Shown: positions 24,846-32,256, counted from the first letter of the stretch. The stretch is 64,000 bases of DNA from Ardenticatenaceae bacterium (GCA_011525915.1 WYBM01000097.1:23476-87475); one strand, 5' to 3'. Numbers and translations: made by a program. Notes: generated by a model not told the origin, from the letters alone.

Positions 24846-25616
24846 TCAGCGGTGCTGCCAGTTCGGGTTACGTTTTTCCTGGTAAGCGGCCAACCCTTCA
24901 TGGACATCGGCCGTGGCCATTAATTCTTGAAGGTAGAGCGTTTCCACAGATTGGAGGTGTTCCCATTCATGGCTGCGCTGGTTCAGAGCCTGTTTACACA
25001 GGCGCAGCGCTGCGGCGCTGTGGGAACGCAGCGCATTGATCAGGGTGGTTACGGCCGTGTCTAACTGCCCGGCAGGCACGGCGCGGTTAATCAGGCCATT
25101 TTGGGCGGCCACGGTGGCAGACAAGGCTTCGCCGGTAAAGAGGAGTTCGGCAGCGAGCGGCCGGCCCACCAGAGCGGGTAATCTGAGGGCAGCAATGGGA
25201 GCAAATGTCGCCAGTTTGATTTCTGGCTGCCCGATTTTGGCGTTTTCAGCGGCTATAACCAGATCACAGCAGAGGGCGATCTCACAACCGCCGCCTAATG
25301 CATGCCCATGGAGCACAGCCAGCGTCGGCGCCGGGAAGGTTGCCAGAGCATGACATACCCGGTGAAAGAGCGGGATCATGTCGCCGACACGTTCGGCCGT
25401 GTGATCGCCAATATCTACCCCAGCAGAGAAGAGTTTACCGGTGGCGCGTATGGCCAGCAGGCGTAAGGTGTGGTCCATGGCGGCGGCCTGCAATGCAGCC
25501 TCTAGTTCAACCAGCATGGGGATGTTGAGGATATTAAGTGGCGGGCGGTTGAGGCTGAGAAAGCCAATGCCATCTTCCACCTGCCAGGAAGTTAGGGAAT
25601 GGTTATTGCCGGTCAT
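24846..25616 (-). CDS. dch: Cyclohexa-1,5-diene-1-carbonyl-CoA hydratase (Dch-like)
   Basis: This is a 256-residue crotonase-superfamily protein. LNRPPLNILNIPMLVELE, GKLFSAGVDIGDHTAERVGDM, HGHALGGGCEIALCCD and GQPEIKLATFAPIAALRLP are the segments I associate with Dch rather than generic enoyl-CoA hydratases. The enzyme adds water to the dienoyl-CoA made by benzoyl-CoA reductase. It is the first gene of the long minus-strand run that ends with the hemerythrin gene, and a 14-bp inverted repeat lies 67-101 bp upstream. No clear ribosome-binding site precedes ATG 25616. Confidence 0.82.
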   Translation of the reverse strand: MTGNNHSLTSWQVEDGIGFLSLNRPPLNILNIPMLVELEAALQAAAMDHTLRLLAIRATGKLFSAGVDIGDHTAERVGDMIPLFHRVCHALATFPAPTLAVLHGHALGGGCEIALCCDLVIAAENAKIGQPEIKLATFAPIAALRLPALVGRPLAAELLFTGEALSATVAAQNGLINRAVPAGQLDTAVTTLINALRSHSAAALRLCKQALNQRSHEWEHLQSVETLYLQELMATADVHEGLAAYQEKRNPNWQHR

Positions 25617-25682
25617 TGGGAAATCTAATCCGGGAATGTGAGTTATAGAAGATTATAAGCACGTGATGGTCTGGAACGACTA

Positions 25683-25717
25683 TGATCATCATCATGCAAT
25701 TTTCATGACGATGATCA
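25683..25717 (-). promoter_or_regulatory. Inverted repeat upstream of dch, probable operator
   Basis: TGATCATCATCATG (25683-25696) and CATGACGATGATCA (25704-25717) are inverted repeats matching at 13 of 14 positions with a 7-base spacer. They lie in the promoter region of the dch-had operon, with TGTCA and TGACA half-sites at 25742 and 25760. The rest of the 238-bp gap shows no gene. A role as operator is inferred. Confidence 0.5.
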
Positions 25718-25854
25718 CCCCCTGCCGCAAAACAGGCGTGTTGTCATGTTAGCATAGTGTGACACAGGCCACTTTCAGCCTGACAAAGGAATGACTGTGC
25801 TCCTGGCACATCACCAAGCGCCTTCATCATTTGAGGCAAAACGAATGGTTGTTT

Positions 25855-26235
25855 TTATTTGTGCAGGCTTTTGCCCAATTCTACCAATTCTTTGAAGCTC
25901 ACCGGTTTTAGCAGCACCAGGTTGGCTTCTGTTCGCAGTTGTGAGGCTTCACGAGAATCGGCCGTAGATAAGACGATGGTGCTTTTTTGCAGGCGAGCAT
26001 CTGCCCGAATATGGCGCAACACATCACTGCCGGATACATGGGGCAAATGGACGTCTAGCAGGATGACATCTGGTGTAAGGTGTGCCAGTTTATCTAAGGC
26101 GGCACGGCCGTCTGCGGCCGTGTCTGTCTCAAAGCCGGCGATCTGCATGGCGATGGAAAAAATATTTACCAACTGTGGATCATCTTCAACGATCAGTGCC
26201 AGTGGCTTTATCACTGATTCAGGTGATACTGTCAC
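25855..26235 (-). CDS. CheY-like response regulator, receiver domain only
   Basis: This 126-residue single receiver domain has ALIVEDDPQLVNIF (acidic pocket), VILLDVHLPHVSG (phospho-acceptor Asp), STADS (Thr/Ser switch) and LLKPVS (Lys). No output domain is present. It starts at GTG 26235, overlapping the stop codon of the upstream histidine kinase by one base, so the two are translationally coupled and form a cognate pair. The target is probably another protein. Confidence 0.88.
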   Translation of the reverse strand: MTVSPESVIKPLALIVEDDPQLVNIFSIAMQIAGFETDTAADGRAALDKLAHLTPDVILLDVHLPHVSGSDVLRHIRADARLQKSTIVLSTADSREASQLRTEANLVLLKPVSFKELVELGKSLHK

Positions 26236-28025
26236 TATGTTCCCCTTTCTGCCGCCGCGACCAACGGCAAATAAACAGTAAACGTACTGCCTTCCCCTTC
26301 CTGGCTTTGCACCTCAATGGTGCCATCCATTAAGTCGGTTAATTGTTTCACAATAGCTAATCCCAGGCCTGTACCAGGGTACATTCGGGTGATGGAGCCA
26401 TCAACCTGTTTAAATGGCTCAAAGATGACGGCGACCATCTCTGGTGGAATTCCAATCCCCTGGTCGGTTACTTGCAAGGCTACATGGCTATCATCGGGCA
26501 AAAATACACGCAGCGTCACCACGCCTTCATCGCTAAATTTTACGCCATTACCCACTAAATTCAGCAAAATTTGCTCAATACGGTCTGGATCGCCATAGAG
26601 CACAGGTGGGACGTTGTCTTGGATTTCTTTGACCAACTGCACCTTTTTGTTTCTGGCCAGCACAGATATGTGTTCGTGAATGCTTTTAACCACGTCTGCT
26701 ATGGCAAATTCTTGCCGGTTCAGGCTTAATTGTCCTACTTCCAGTTTGGCCAGATCGAGTAATTCGCCTACTTGCCGGGTGAGAAAGTCAGTGCTTTGCA
26801 AAATTTTTTCAGTCGGTTCCCATTGAAGCTCAGTCAGGGGGCCAAAAATGCCTTCTTGTAACATTTCAGTATAGCCCAGGATGACATTAAGGGGGGTGCG
26901 CAGTTCATGGCTGACACGGGCCAGCAATTCAGACTTAAAGCGGCTGGTTTCCAGGGCTTCATCGCGGGCGCGGGCCAGTTCCTGTTCGGCTCTTTTACGT
27001 ATGGTAATGTCGTAGAAAACGATAAGACGGCCGTATAGCCGTTCTTGGGCATCATGTAAGGGCGAAATGTGCAGTTCAAAGTGTTGTGGCTGGTTGCCGA
27101 TGGTGACGGTTATTTCTGTACGTATGTCGGAAACGTCACGAAATGAATTTACCAGGGCCGGCTGAGTTTGCAGGAACTCTCCCAGCGGCTGGCCAATCAT
27201 CTCGTTTGTGCTTCGCTGGAAGAGGGCCAGGGCTGCCGGGTTAATGTCTACCACGCGTGAGCGTGCATCCACCACGATCATGCCGTCACGCATGTTGTCA
27301 ACGGCCGTGCGCCGGGCCACAGGCACAATATCAAACAGGCGGTAACGGAAAATGGCATTGGCCATTAACAGGCAGCTCATGGTGAAGGCCAGCATTGTCA
27401 CATCCATGGGCACCGGCACCAGTTCCAGCACAAAGATCAGGTTGGCAATGAGCGGCAACGTGGCCCCGGCGACAAGGCTGGCATTCTGCCGCCGATAAGG
27501 GCCAGCGTAACGCAGGTAAGCCTGCACCAGCAAGACTGCCCCGGCCACGATGAGAAGATAGGAATAGGCGGTGTGAATCCAAAACCAGAAGCCATGGGTT
27601 GTATCTAACACGGGGAATGGTCCGGACATGTCCATGCCAATGCGAGACCAGTTCAGGCCGTGCCGTTCGTTGGTGGATACAAACAGCAGGGTAAACGCGG
27701 GGCTGATGCCCAGGGCCAGCAGTCGACGCCGGGTTAACCAGTCTGTGTGGCCTGTATATTGCAGCGCAAAAACAAACCAGGCCACAGGAACGGTTACAAT
27801 GCCCAGGTATTCAACTTTGGCCCAGAAAACCTTGGCGGCCTGGGTCGCTGACGCCACCTCGGTGGCGTAGGCCGTAGACCAGATAACAACGGCCAGCGCC
27901 AGGATGGTAAACGGCATGGCCCAATTCCCCATGTGGCGCCGCCGCCAGGCAAATACGGCAATGCCCAAAGAAGTGAGTGCCGTGATCCATAACATCCCAA
28001 CAACGACAGTTTGTTCTACATTCAT
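26235..28025 (-). CDS. Sensor histidine kinase, 7TM-PAS-HisKA-HATPase
   Basis: This is a 596-residue protein. Residues ~1-225 are seven hydrophobic segments of the 'histidine kinase N-terminal 7TM' type. A PAS domain follows (~235-345, VDARSRVVDINPAALALFQRS), then HisKA with the phospho-acceptor His in VSHELRTPLNVILGYTEML, and HATPase_c with NLVGNGVKFSDEG, DQGIGIP and GTGLGLAIVKQ. The stimulus is unknown. It is upstream of and coupled to the receiver-only protein. The 255 bases upstream to recO hold no gene I can support. Confidence 0.9.
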   Translation of the reverse strand: MNVEQTVVVGMLWITALTSLGIAVFAWRRRHMGNWAMPFTILALAVVIWSTAYATEVASATQAAKVFWAKVEYLGIVTVPVAWFVFALQYTGHTDWLTRRRLLALGISPAFTLLFVSTNERHGLNWSRIGMDMSGPFPVLDTTHGFWFWIHTAYSYLLIVAGAVLLVQAYLRYAGPYRRQNASLVAGATLPLIANLIFVLELVPVPMDVTMLAFTMSCLLMANAIFRYRLFDIVPVARRTAVDNMRDGMIVVDARSRVVDINPAALALFQRSTNEMIGQPLGEFLQTQPALVNSFRDVSDIRTEITVTIGNQPQHFELHISPLHDAQERLYGRLIVFYDITIRKRAEQELARARDEALETSRFKSELLARVSHELRTPLNVILGYTEMLQEGIFGPLTELQWEPTEKILQSTDFLTRQVGELLDLAKLEVGQLSLNRQEFAIADVVKSIHEHISVLARNKKVQLVKEIQDNVPPVLYGDPDRIEQILLNLVGNGVKFSDEGVVTLRVFLPDDSHVALQVTDQGIGIPPEMVAVIFEPFKQVDGSITRMYPGTGLGLAIVKQLTDLMDGTIEVQSQEGEGSTFTVYLPLVAAAERGT

Positions 28026-28280
28026 CTAATCCGTGGTTGTTTTTAAAATCAGCCTGATGCCCAGGCTACCGGCACGTTTTGCGGCCGATGTTTCTATGTT
28101 TGTCGGTGATTTATACAGGCCCTAACTGTCATCTTAGCATACAGCGGAAACAAAAGTATCACCTATTTGGACTATAACATGTTAGGTAAGCCGCACACAG
28201 TTTTTGCAAACCCAGTATGCCAGTTTTGTACGGTTTACTTGAGTAATCGGCCGTGTTTCGCTCGTTCTTTGTTTGAAAAA

Positions 28281-29081
28281 TTATGGCCGATTACCTAGAT
28301 CATCTGCCGGTGCAAATAAAGCTGCTTCTTGCCGCAGCCGATGCAGGAAATCTATCGATTTCAGGTTACGTTCCAAGATGTGGGTGAGGTAATGGTGCAT
28401 GATCTGTTCCAGTTCGGTGTGAACAGGGCGTCGTAAATGCAGGTGCCTGATAGCATCATACGGCCGTGTCTGTAAATAACGCAATACCTTCACCGCCACC
28501 GCGGAAACGGGTTGTGCCCGGCGGTCGGCTGACCGGCAGTTAGGGCATAACAAGCCGCCCAAATCGGCGCTAAAAAATTGGTCTTGCTCGGTTATGGTTT
28601 CGCCACAAGCGACGCATGTAAACAACTGTGGTTGAAAACCGGCCAGTGACAACAGGCGCAGTTCATAATAACGTGCCAGCAGCAGCATATCTTCCTGGGT
28701 GGCAAACCAGCTCAACGCCTCGGCCAGTAGTTGGTACAGCCCCAGGTGTTTGTCATGCTCTACTGTAAAACGATCCAGCAGTTCTACGGCATAAGAGGCA
28801 TAGGTGGTGCGCACCAGGTCATCGCGCAGCGCCGCATAGGCTTCTACCATGTCTGCCTGGGTGATAATGTCTAGATCACCCCCTTTGGCAAAAAGAAAGT
28901 GGCTGCGCATGAACAATTCTACATGCCCTGTTTTGCGGCTTTGTGGCTTGCGCGCCCCTTTGGCAATGGCTTTCATTTTGCCCTGTTCACGACTGAAGAG
29001 CGTTACCAGGCGGTCAGCCTCGCCAAAATCGGCGCGTTTTAATACAATCGCCTCGCTGCGGAAAGTGCGTTCTCTGGCCAT
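28281..29081 (-). CDS. recO: DNA repair protein RecO
   Basis: This is a 266-residue protein. The N-terminal OB fold (RTFRSEAIVLKRADFGEADRLVTLFSREQGKMKAIAKGARK) and the C-terminal zinc finger (CVACGETI ... LCPNCRS) match RecO, which loads RecA with RecR onto SSB-coated DNA. Length is typical. RecR is encoded later in this window (61.2 kb). It appears to be transcribed alone; upstream bases to the plus-strand repeat at 29181 show nothing notable. Confidence 0.93.
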   Translation of the reverse strand: MARERTFRSEAIVLKRADFGEADRLVTLFSREQGKMKAIAKGARKPQSRKTGHVELFMRSHFLFAKGGDLDIITQADMVEAYAALRDDLVRTTYASYAVELLDRFTVEHDKHLGLYQLLAEALSWFATQEDMLLLARYYELRLLSLAGFQPQLFTCVACGETITEQDQFFSADLGGLLCPNCRSADRRAQPVSAVAVKVLRYLQTRPYDAIRHLHLRRPVHTELEQIMHHYLTHILERNLKSIDFLHRLRQEAALFAPADDLGNRP

Positions 29082-29180
29082 AGGTCAAGTTTAGCACGAA
29101 GATGGCCGGTTGCAGTAATTGGTTAGGAAATCCCGTACTTTTACGTCAGGGAGTTCACGGCAGATTTGGTAGAGGTATCT

Positions 29181-29290
29181 AGTACCGGTTTTCAGTAATC
29201 CGTGACCAGTTTTCAGTGCTGGCCTACCTCTGGAAATAGAATAGTCTACTGAAAACTGATGACAGACTTCTGGTTACTGGTAATAGGCAT
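29181..29290 (+). repeat. Dispersed intergenic repeat, copy B (full length)
   Basis: AGTACCGGTTTTCAGTAATC followed by CCGTGACCAG, GTGCTGGCCTACCTCTGGAA, ATAG, CTGAAAACTGATGAC, GACTTCTGGTTACTGGTA. It is collinear with copy A at 2717-2818, and its first half matches copies C and D. The ends are inversely complementary (CAGTTTTCAG and CTGAAAACTG), so it could fold into a long hairpin. It ends at the start of a truncated acetyltransferase. Confidence 0.65.
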
Positions 29291-29492
29291 GAGTATTAAC
29301 ATTCAACCACTTACAGAAGTGGGCCGTCCCTGGGTGCGGGCATTTTTGCAAGCGCAGGCGGGCGCCGTATATATGGTGTCACGGGGAAAAGTGCATCAGT
29401 GTGATGCGCTGCCAGGTTTCAGCGGCAGCCTGGACGGGAAGCGGGTAGGGTTGGTGACGCTGCGGATTGATCTCGAACTGCTAATATGCTAG
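29289..29492 (+). pseudogene. Truncated GNAT-family acetyltransferase remnant
   Basis: This open frame of 67 residues reads like the N-terminal third of a GNAT N-acetyltransferase (IQPLTEVGRPWVRAFLQAQ, MVSRGKVHQCDALPGFSGSL, GKRVGLVTLRID). It stops where the acetyl-CoA-binding half should begin. The stop codon lies inside the tandem TATGCTAG repeat of the next gene's operator. No continuation of the acetyltransferase is seen in any frame downstream. I regard it as a 3'-deleted remnant; a functional short protein is less likely. Confidence 0.55.
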
Positions 29493-29503
29493 TATGCTAG
29501 CAT
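29485..29503 (+). promoter_or_regulatory. Tandem TATGCTAG operator overlapping a start codon
   Basis: Two exact 8-bp repeats TATGCTAG (29485-29492, 29493-29500) follow a degenerate third unit. The second merges into the perfect palindrome ATGCTAGCAT (29494-29503), which covers the first two bases of the ATG start codon at 29502. No Shine-Dalgarno sequence is visible. Closely spaced short direct repeats are typical binding sites of ribbon-helix-helix proteins, and the gene that starts here encodes one, so autoregulation is likely. Confidence 0.6.
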
Positions 29504-30014
29504 GAGCGAGAAACAACAATTTAATGTGTACCTGCCCCCGGCATTGATCCGGGCGGTAAAACATAAAGCCATAGATTCAGAGCAATCCCTTTCGCAGTTT
29601 GTAGAAGAAGTGCTGGCGGCACGGGTAGGGGCAGATCAACCCAGGGCCACCAGCGCAGCCACCCTTACCCCATTACCCATTGTCTATGTCACTGATATGG
29701 CCCGCTCCCTGTCTTTTTACCAGGCGTTAGGGTTTACCATACACCACAAGGGGCATGTATGGTCAGAGCTGCGTCTGGACCAGGCCCGCCTGGCGCTGCA
29801 CAGTACAAAGGCCCTGCCTGCCGGCCCGTTATGGGTGGAACTGGCCTTTGCCACCCACGTTCGGCTGGAAACAGTCATGGCGCAACTTCAGGCTGCCGGG
29901 GTGGTTGTAGAGCATGAGATTGCCGATGAAGCCTTTGGCCGTTCGCTGCGGCTGCAAGACCCCGATGGTTTGCCGTTGCAAATCAACGAACACGACCCCG
30001 ACTTATATGCCTGA
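29502..30014 (+). CDS. Ribbon-helix-helix (CopG-like) DNA-binding domain fused to a VOC/glyoxalase domain
   Basis: This is a 170-residue fusion. Residues 1-45 (QQFNVYLPPALIRAVKHKAI, SLSQFVEEVLAARV) are a CopG/Arc-type ribbon-helix-helix domain. Residues ~55-170 are a vicinal-oxygen-chelate domain (PIVYVTDMARSLSFYQALGF ... FGRSLRLQDPDGLPLQINE). VOC domains bind small ligands or metals, or confer drug resistance. Coupled to a DNA-binding head, this looks like a one-component ligand-responsive regulator or a self-regulated resistance protein. The mRNA may be leaderless, since no ribosome-binding site precedes ATG 29502. Confidence 0.75.
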   Translation: MSEKQQFNVYLPPALIRAVKHKAIDSEQSLSQFVEEVLAARVGADQPRATSAATLTPLPIVYVTDMARSLSFYQALGFTIHHKGHVWSELRLDQARLALHSTKALPAGPLWVELAFATHVRLETVMAQLQAAGVVVEHEIADEAFGRSLRLQDPDGLPLQINEHDPDLYA

Positions 30015-30065
30015 TAGAAAAGTTGGCTGGCAGCCACGGGGGCGCACCGGAAGATGGTTCAATAA

Positions 30066-30464
30066 TTATGGCAGATGTTCGGGACCAAAGTGATCTGGCA
30101 AGAGCGTGTAAAGGGTGGTCTCACGGCCGTGGCCGGTGGCATCTACCAACCACACCGGCACATCCCTGGCAAACTCGGCCAATACCTGGCGGCAGGCGCC
30201 ACACGGTGAGCCGGCATTTTCGGTAGCCACAGCAACCGCCTGAATGTCCCGGCAGCCCTCAGAAACAGCTTTAAATACGGCCGTACGCTCGGCACAGATT
30301 GTGAGCCCATAAGAGGCATTTTCCACGTTGACGCCCGTGAAGATACGGCCGTCTGCCATTAAAATGGCCGCCCCTACGTTGTAATTTGAATAGGGGGCAT
30401 ATGCGCTTTGCCGCGCGGTTATAGCCGCCTGAATCAGTGCCTCTCGCTGCTTGTCAGTGACCAT
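30066..30464 (-). CDS. cdd: Cytidine deaminase
   Basis: This 132-residue protein starts at ATG 30464, four bases after GGAGG. Zinc ligands and catalytic Glu are in TICAERTAVFKA and GSPCGACRQVL, and substrate-binding residues in NYNVGAAI and VENASYG. It deaminates cytidine and deoxycytidine to the uridine forms in pyrimidine salvage. The length is that of the homotetrameric class. Confidence 0.93.
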   Translation of the reverse strand: MVTDKQREALIQAAITARQSAYAPYSNYNVGAAILMADGRIFTGVNVENASYGLTICAERTAVFKAVSEGCRDIQAVAVATENAGSPCGACRQVLAEFARDVPVWLVDATGHGRETTLYTLLPDHFGPEHLP

Positions 30465-30483
30465 GATTCCTCCGGGTTCCACT

Positions 30484-30531
30484 GTTCAGTAAGCAGTGTT
30501 CAGTAAGCCAGTGCACTGAACAGTGACTTAC
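30484..30531. repeat. CAGTTCAGTAAG-type repeats between cdd and glmU-like gene (copy E)
   Basis: GTTCAGTAAGCAGTGTTCAG, then TAAGCCAGTGCACTGAACAG: a direct repeat of GTTCAGTAAGC plus an inverted CAGTG/CACTG core. It resembles, without full alignment, the dispersed CAGT-rich repeats elsewhere in the window. Confidence 0.4.
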
Positions 30532-31553
30532 AGATGATTGATGATGGAAAACGGCTGTATGATTGTGCCTGCTGCTACGTTACTACCAGCTACCACAGCC
30601 ATCTCTACCTGGCAGCCATCTCCAATGTGGGCATTGCGCAGGATGGTGTTTGGACCGATGGTGCAATCTTCACCTATAACCGTGCTGCCCTGGATATAGC
30701 TGTTTGGCCAGATAACGGTGTCTTGCCCAATGAGCGCATCGGGATCAATGTAGGTGGTATCTGGGTCCATCAGGGTGACCCCATGCGCCAGCCAGTGGGT
30801 GTTGGTGCGGCGGCGGAAGGCTTTTTCTACTGCGACCATCTCTGCTCGTGTGCCGGCGCCTAGGCCTTCGTCTGGGTCTGCGGCGATGACGGCGGCTATG
30901 CGCCTGCCCTGGTGTACGGCCGTGTCTACCAGGTCCGTAAGGTAATATTCTGGCCCATGACGCGCTTGACGCTGCGGTAAATCATGAAGATTGCGCCAGA
31001 GAAACTCAGCGTCAAAACAATAGACGCCAACATTTTGTTCCCGAATAGCCAGCCAGGCCTGGCTATCTGGGCGTTTATGGGCTTCGGCGACCTCTACAAT
31101 TTCCACCACGGAGCCATCTTCGCCGCGCACAATGCGGCCAAAAGCGCTTTCCGGGCTGCCCATAACGGTGAGCATGCTGATGGCCGCCATTGTTTCGGCC
31201 TGCATGGTGGCCAGCTGCCGCAGCGTTTCGGCCCGCAGCAGGGGCATATCCCCATAGGTGACAATCACCTGGTTGGCTTTGCCTTTTACGGCCGTTTCTG
31301 CCATCATAGTAGCATGGCCGGTGCCCAACTGTTCTGCCTGTACCACATAGGCTGCGCGGTTGCCCAAAAGCCCTTGCACCCCGTCAGCGCCGGCACCAAC
31401 CACCAACACGGGAGGTATATCAGCTACCTGGTTGGCGGCTTCAAAGATGTGCTGCACCATCGGCTTGCCGCCGACAGCGTGCAATATTTTCTGATGCTTG
31501 GATTTCATGCGTGTGCCTTGCCCGGCGGCCAGCAAGATGATAGCCAGGGTCAT
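30528..31553 (-). CDS. GlmU-like UDP-GlcNAc pyrophosphorylase with shortened left-handed beta-helix
   Basis: This is a 341-residue protein. The nucleotidyltransferase half is complete: LAAGQGTRMKSKHQKILHAVGGKPM, AEQLGTGHA, TYGDMPLL and EQNVGVYCFD. After residue ~250 there are a few hexapeptide repeats (IDPDALIGQDTVIWPNSYI, IGPNTILRNAHIGDG) that then stop. Normal bifunctional GlmU is ~455 residues; the acetyltransferase active site (the C-terminal ~110 residues) is missing. It probably makes UDP-GlcNAc from GlcNAc-1-P only, with acetylation done elsewhere, or uses another sugar-1-phosphate. No frameshifted C-terminus is visible below 30528. Confidence 0.8.
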   Translation of the reverse strand: MTLAIILLAAGQGTRMKSKHQKILHAVGGKPMVQHIFEAANQVADIPPVLVVGAGADGVQGLLGNRAAYVVQAEQLGTGHATMMAETAVKGKANQVIVTYGDMPLLRAETLRQLATMQAETMAAISMLTVMGSPESAFGRIVRGEDGSVVEIVEVAEAHKRPDSQAWLAIREQNVGVYCFDAEFLWRNLHDLPQRQARHGPEYYLTDLVDTAVHQGRRIAAVIAADPDEGLGAGTRAEMVAVEKAFRRRTNTHWLAHGVTLMDPDTTYIDPDALIGQDTVIWPNSYIQGSTVIGEDCTIGPNTILRNAHIGDGCQVEMAVVAGSNVAAGTIIQPFSIINHL

Positions 31554-31629
31554 GATACCTCCGTTAGCCGTAATCGGCAGGCTGTTGTTAGACAGTGACC
31601 TTCAAAAAGATTACGGTAAAAAGTGAGAT

Positions 31630-31660
31630 AAAAAAAGGACTGAGACACTTACTCAGTCCT
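31630..31660 (-). terminator. Rho-independent terminator of the tRNA-Gln gene
   Basis: On the minus strand GGACTGAG, a 7-base loop and CTCAGTCC are followed directly by a run of seven T. It starts 11 bases after the tRNA 3' end. Confidence 0.85.
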
Positions 31661-31670
31661 CACAACAGTG

Positions 31671-31742
31671 CTGCGGTGCTAGGATTCGAACCTAGGAATG
31701 GCGGATTCAAAGTCCGCTGCCTTACCACTTGGCGACACCGCA
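31671..31742 (-). tRNA. tRNA-Gln (anticodon UUG)
   Basis: A complete 72-nt cloverleaf reads on the minus strand: acceptor TGCGGTG pairs with CACCGCA, D arm GCC...GGC, anticodon stem GCGGA/TCCGC with loop CTTTGAA (anticodon TTG), and T arm CTAGG-TTCGAAT-CCTAG. The CCA end is not encoded. A strong terminator follows. Confidence 0.95.
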
Positions 31743-31966
31743 TGAATGAGGGCGGATATTAGCACAACGGCCGTGGCAGCGCAAACGATCGGCAAGGCGT
31801 GTAGGGCCCAAAGTAAGGCCCAAAGAATAAGGTAAAAGTCATAGCGAGCAAATGACTTTATTTATAGAGATGAAGTAATGATTGCGGTAGAATTAGGGAG
31901 GTTGAACTTTTCAGATAATTGATCAGGCATACAAGCCTAAAACAGGAAAGAAAAGGGGTTGTTTAC

Positions 31967-32003
31967 CTGGTTGGTTTTTGAGTAATTACTTTACTGGTTG
32001 GTT
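31967..32003 (+). promoter_or_regulatory. 27-bp-spaced direct repeats upstream of the ComX-like gene
   Basis: CTGGTTGGTT occurs at 31967-31976 and 31994-32003, each preceded by TTTAC(C), in the A/T-rich 280-bp gap between tRNA-Gln and the peptide gene. They end 19 bases before the peptide start codon. Repeats of this kind are candidate binding sites for the downstream NarL-type regulator. The rest of the gap shows no gene. The function is inferred. Confidence 0.4.
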
Positions 32004-32022
32004 ACATTTGTGGAGGAAAACG

Positions 32023-32256
32023 ATGAGTAATTTACATGAAGTGGTTTATCAGATTGTGTTGAATCCTCAGCTCTTGACCCATGTGGATTCCCAAAGTTTC
32101 AGGGAAAAGTTTAACCTGTCTGCCGGGGAAGTGCAGGCATTGGCAGTTTTGCCGCCTGATCAAACAACCTGGCAGCATCTTCTTTTACCAGAAACACTTA
32201 AAAGTGTCACACGCAGCCTTCTGGAGGCCCTATGGGTGCCTCCGAACCTGCCGTAA
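32023..32256 (+). CDS. Small peptide, candidate ComX-like pheromone precursor
   Basis: This 77-residue peptide starts at ATG 32023 after GGAGGAAAACG. The N-terminal half is amphipathic helix (LHEVVYQIVLNPQLL ... FREKFNLSAGEVQAL). The C-terminal segment LLEALWVPPNLP has a single Trp71 seven residues from the end. ComX precursors of Bacillus (53-73 residues) share this plan: a leader-like helix with an 'NP..L' turn and a Trp near the C-terminus that is prenylated by ComQ. The gene overlaps the isoprenoid-synthase-like gene by 25 bp. Direct sequence similarity is weak; a short RiPP-type or unrelated peptide is possible. There is no secretion signal, as for ComX. Confidence 0.5.
   Translation: MSNLHEVVYQIVLNPQLLTHVDSQSFREKFNLSAGEVQALAVLPPDQTTWQHLLLPETLKSVTRSLLEALWVPPNLP

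Noticed and set aside
31882..31887. TTGCGG upstream of the ComX-like gene, resembling half of the Bacillus ComA box
   Set aside because: Only a single hexamer is present with no CCGCAA partner at four bases, so chance is the better explanation.
32023..32256. Reading the 77-residue peptide as an NHLP/Nif11 or Franean1_4349-type RiPP precursor
   Set aside because: It lacks Cys and a Gly-Gly or similar cleavage site, and its partner is an isoprenoid-synthase-fold protein rather than a RiPP cyclase.
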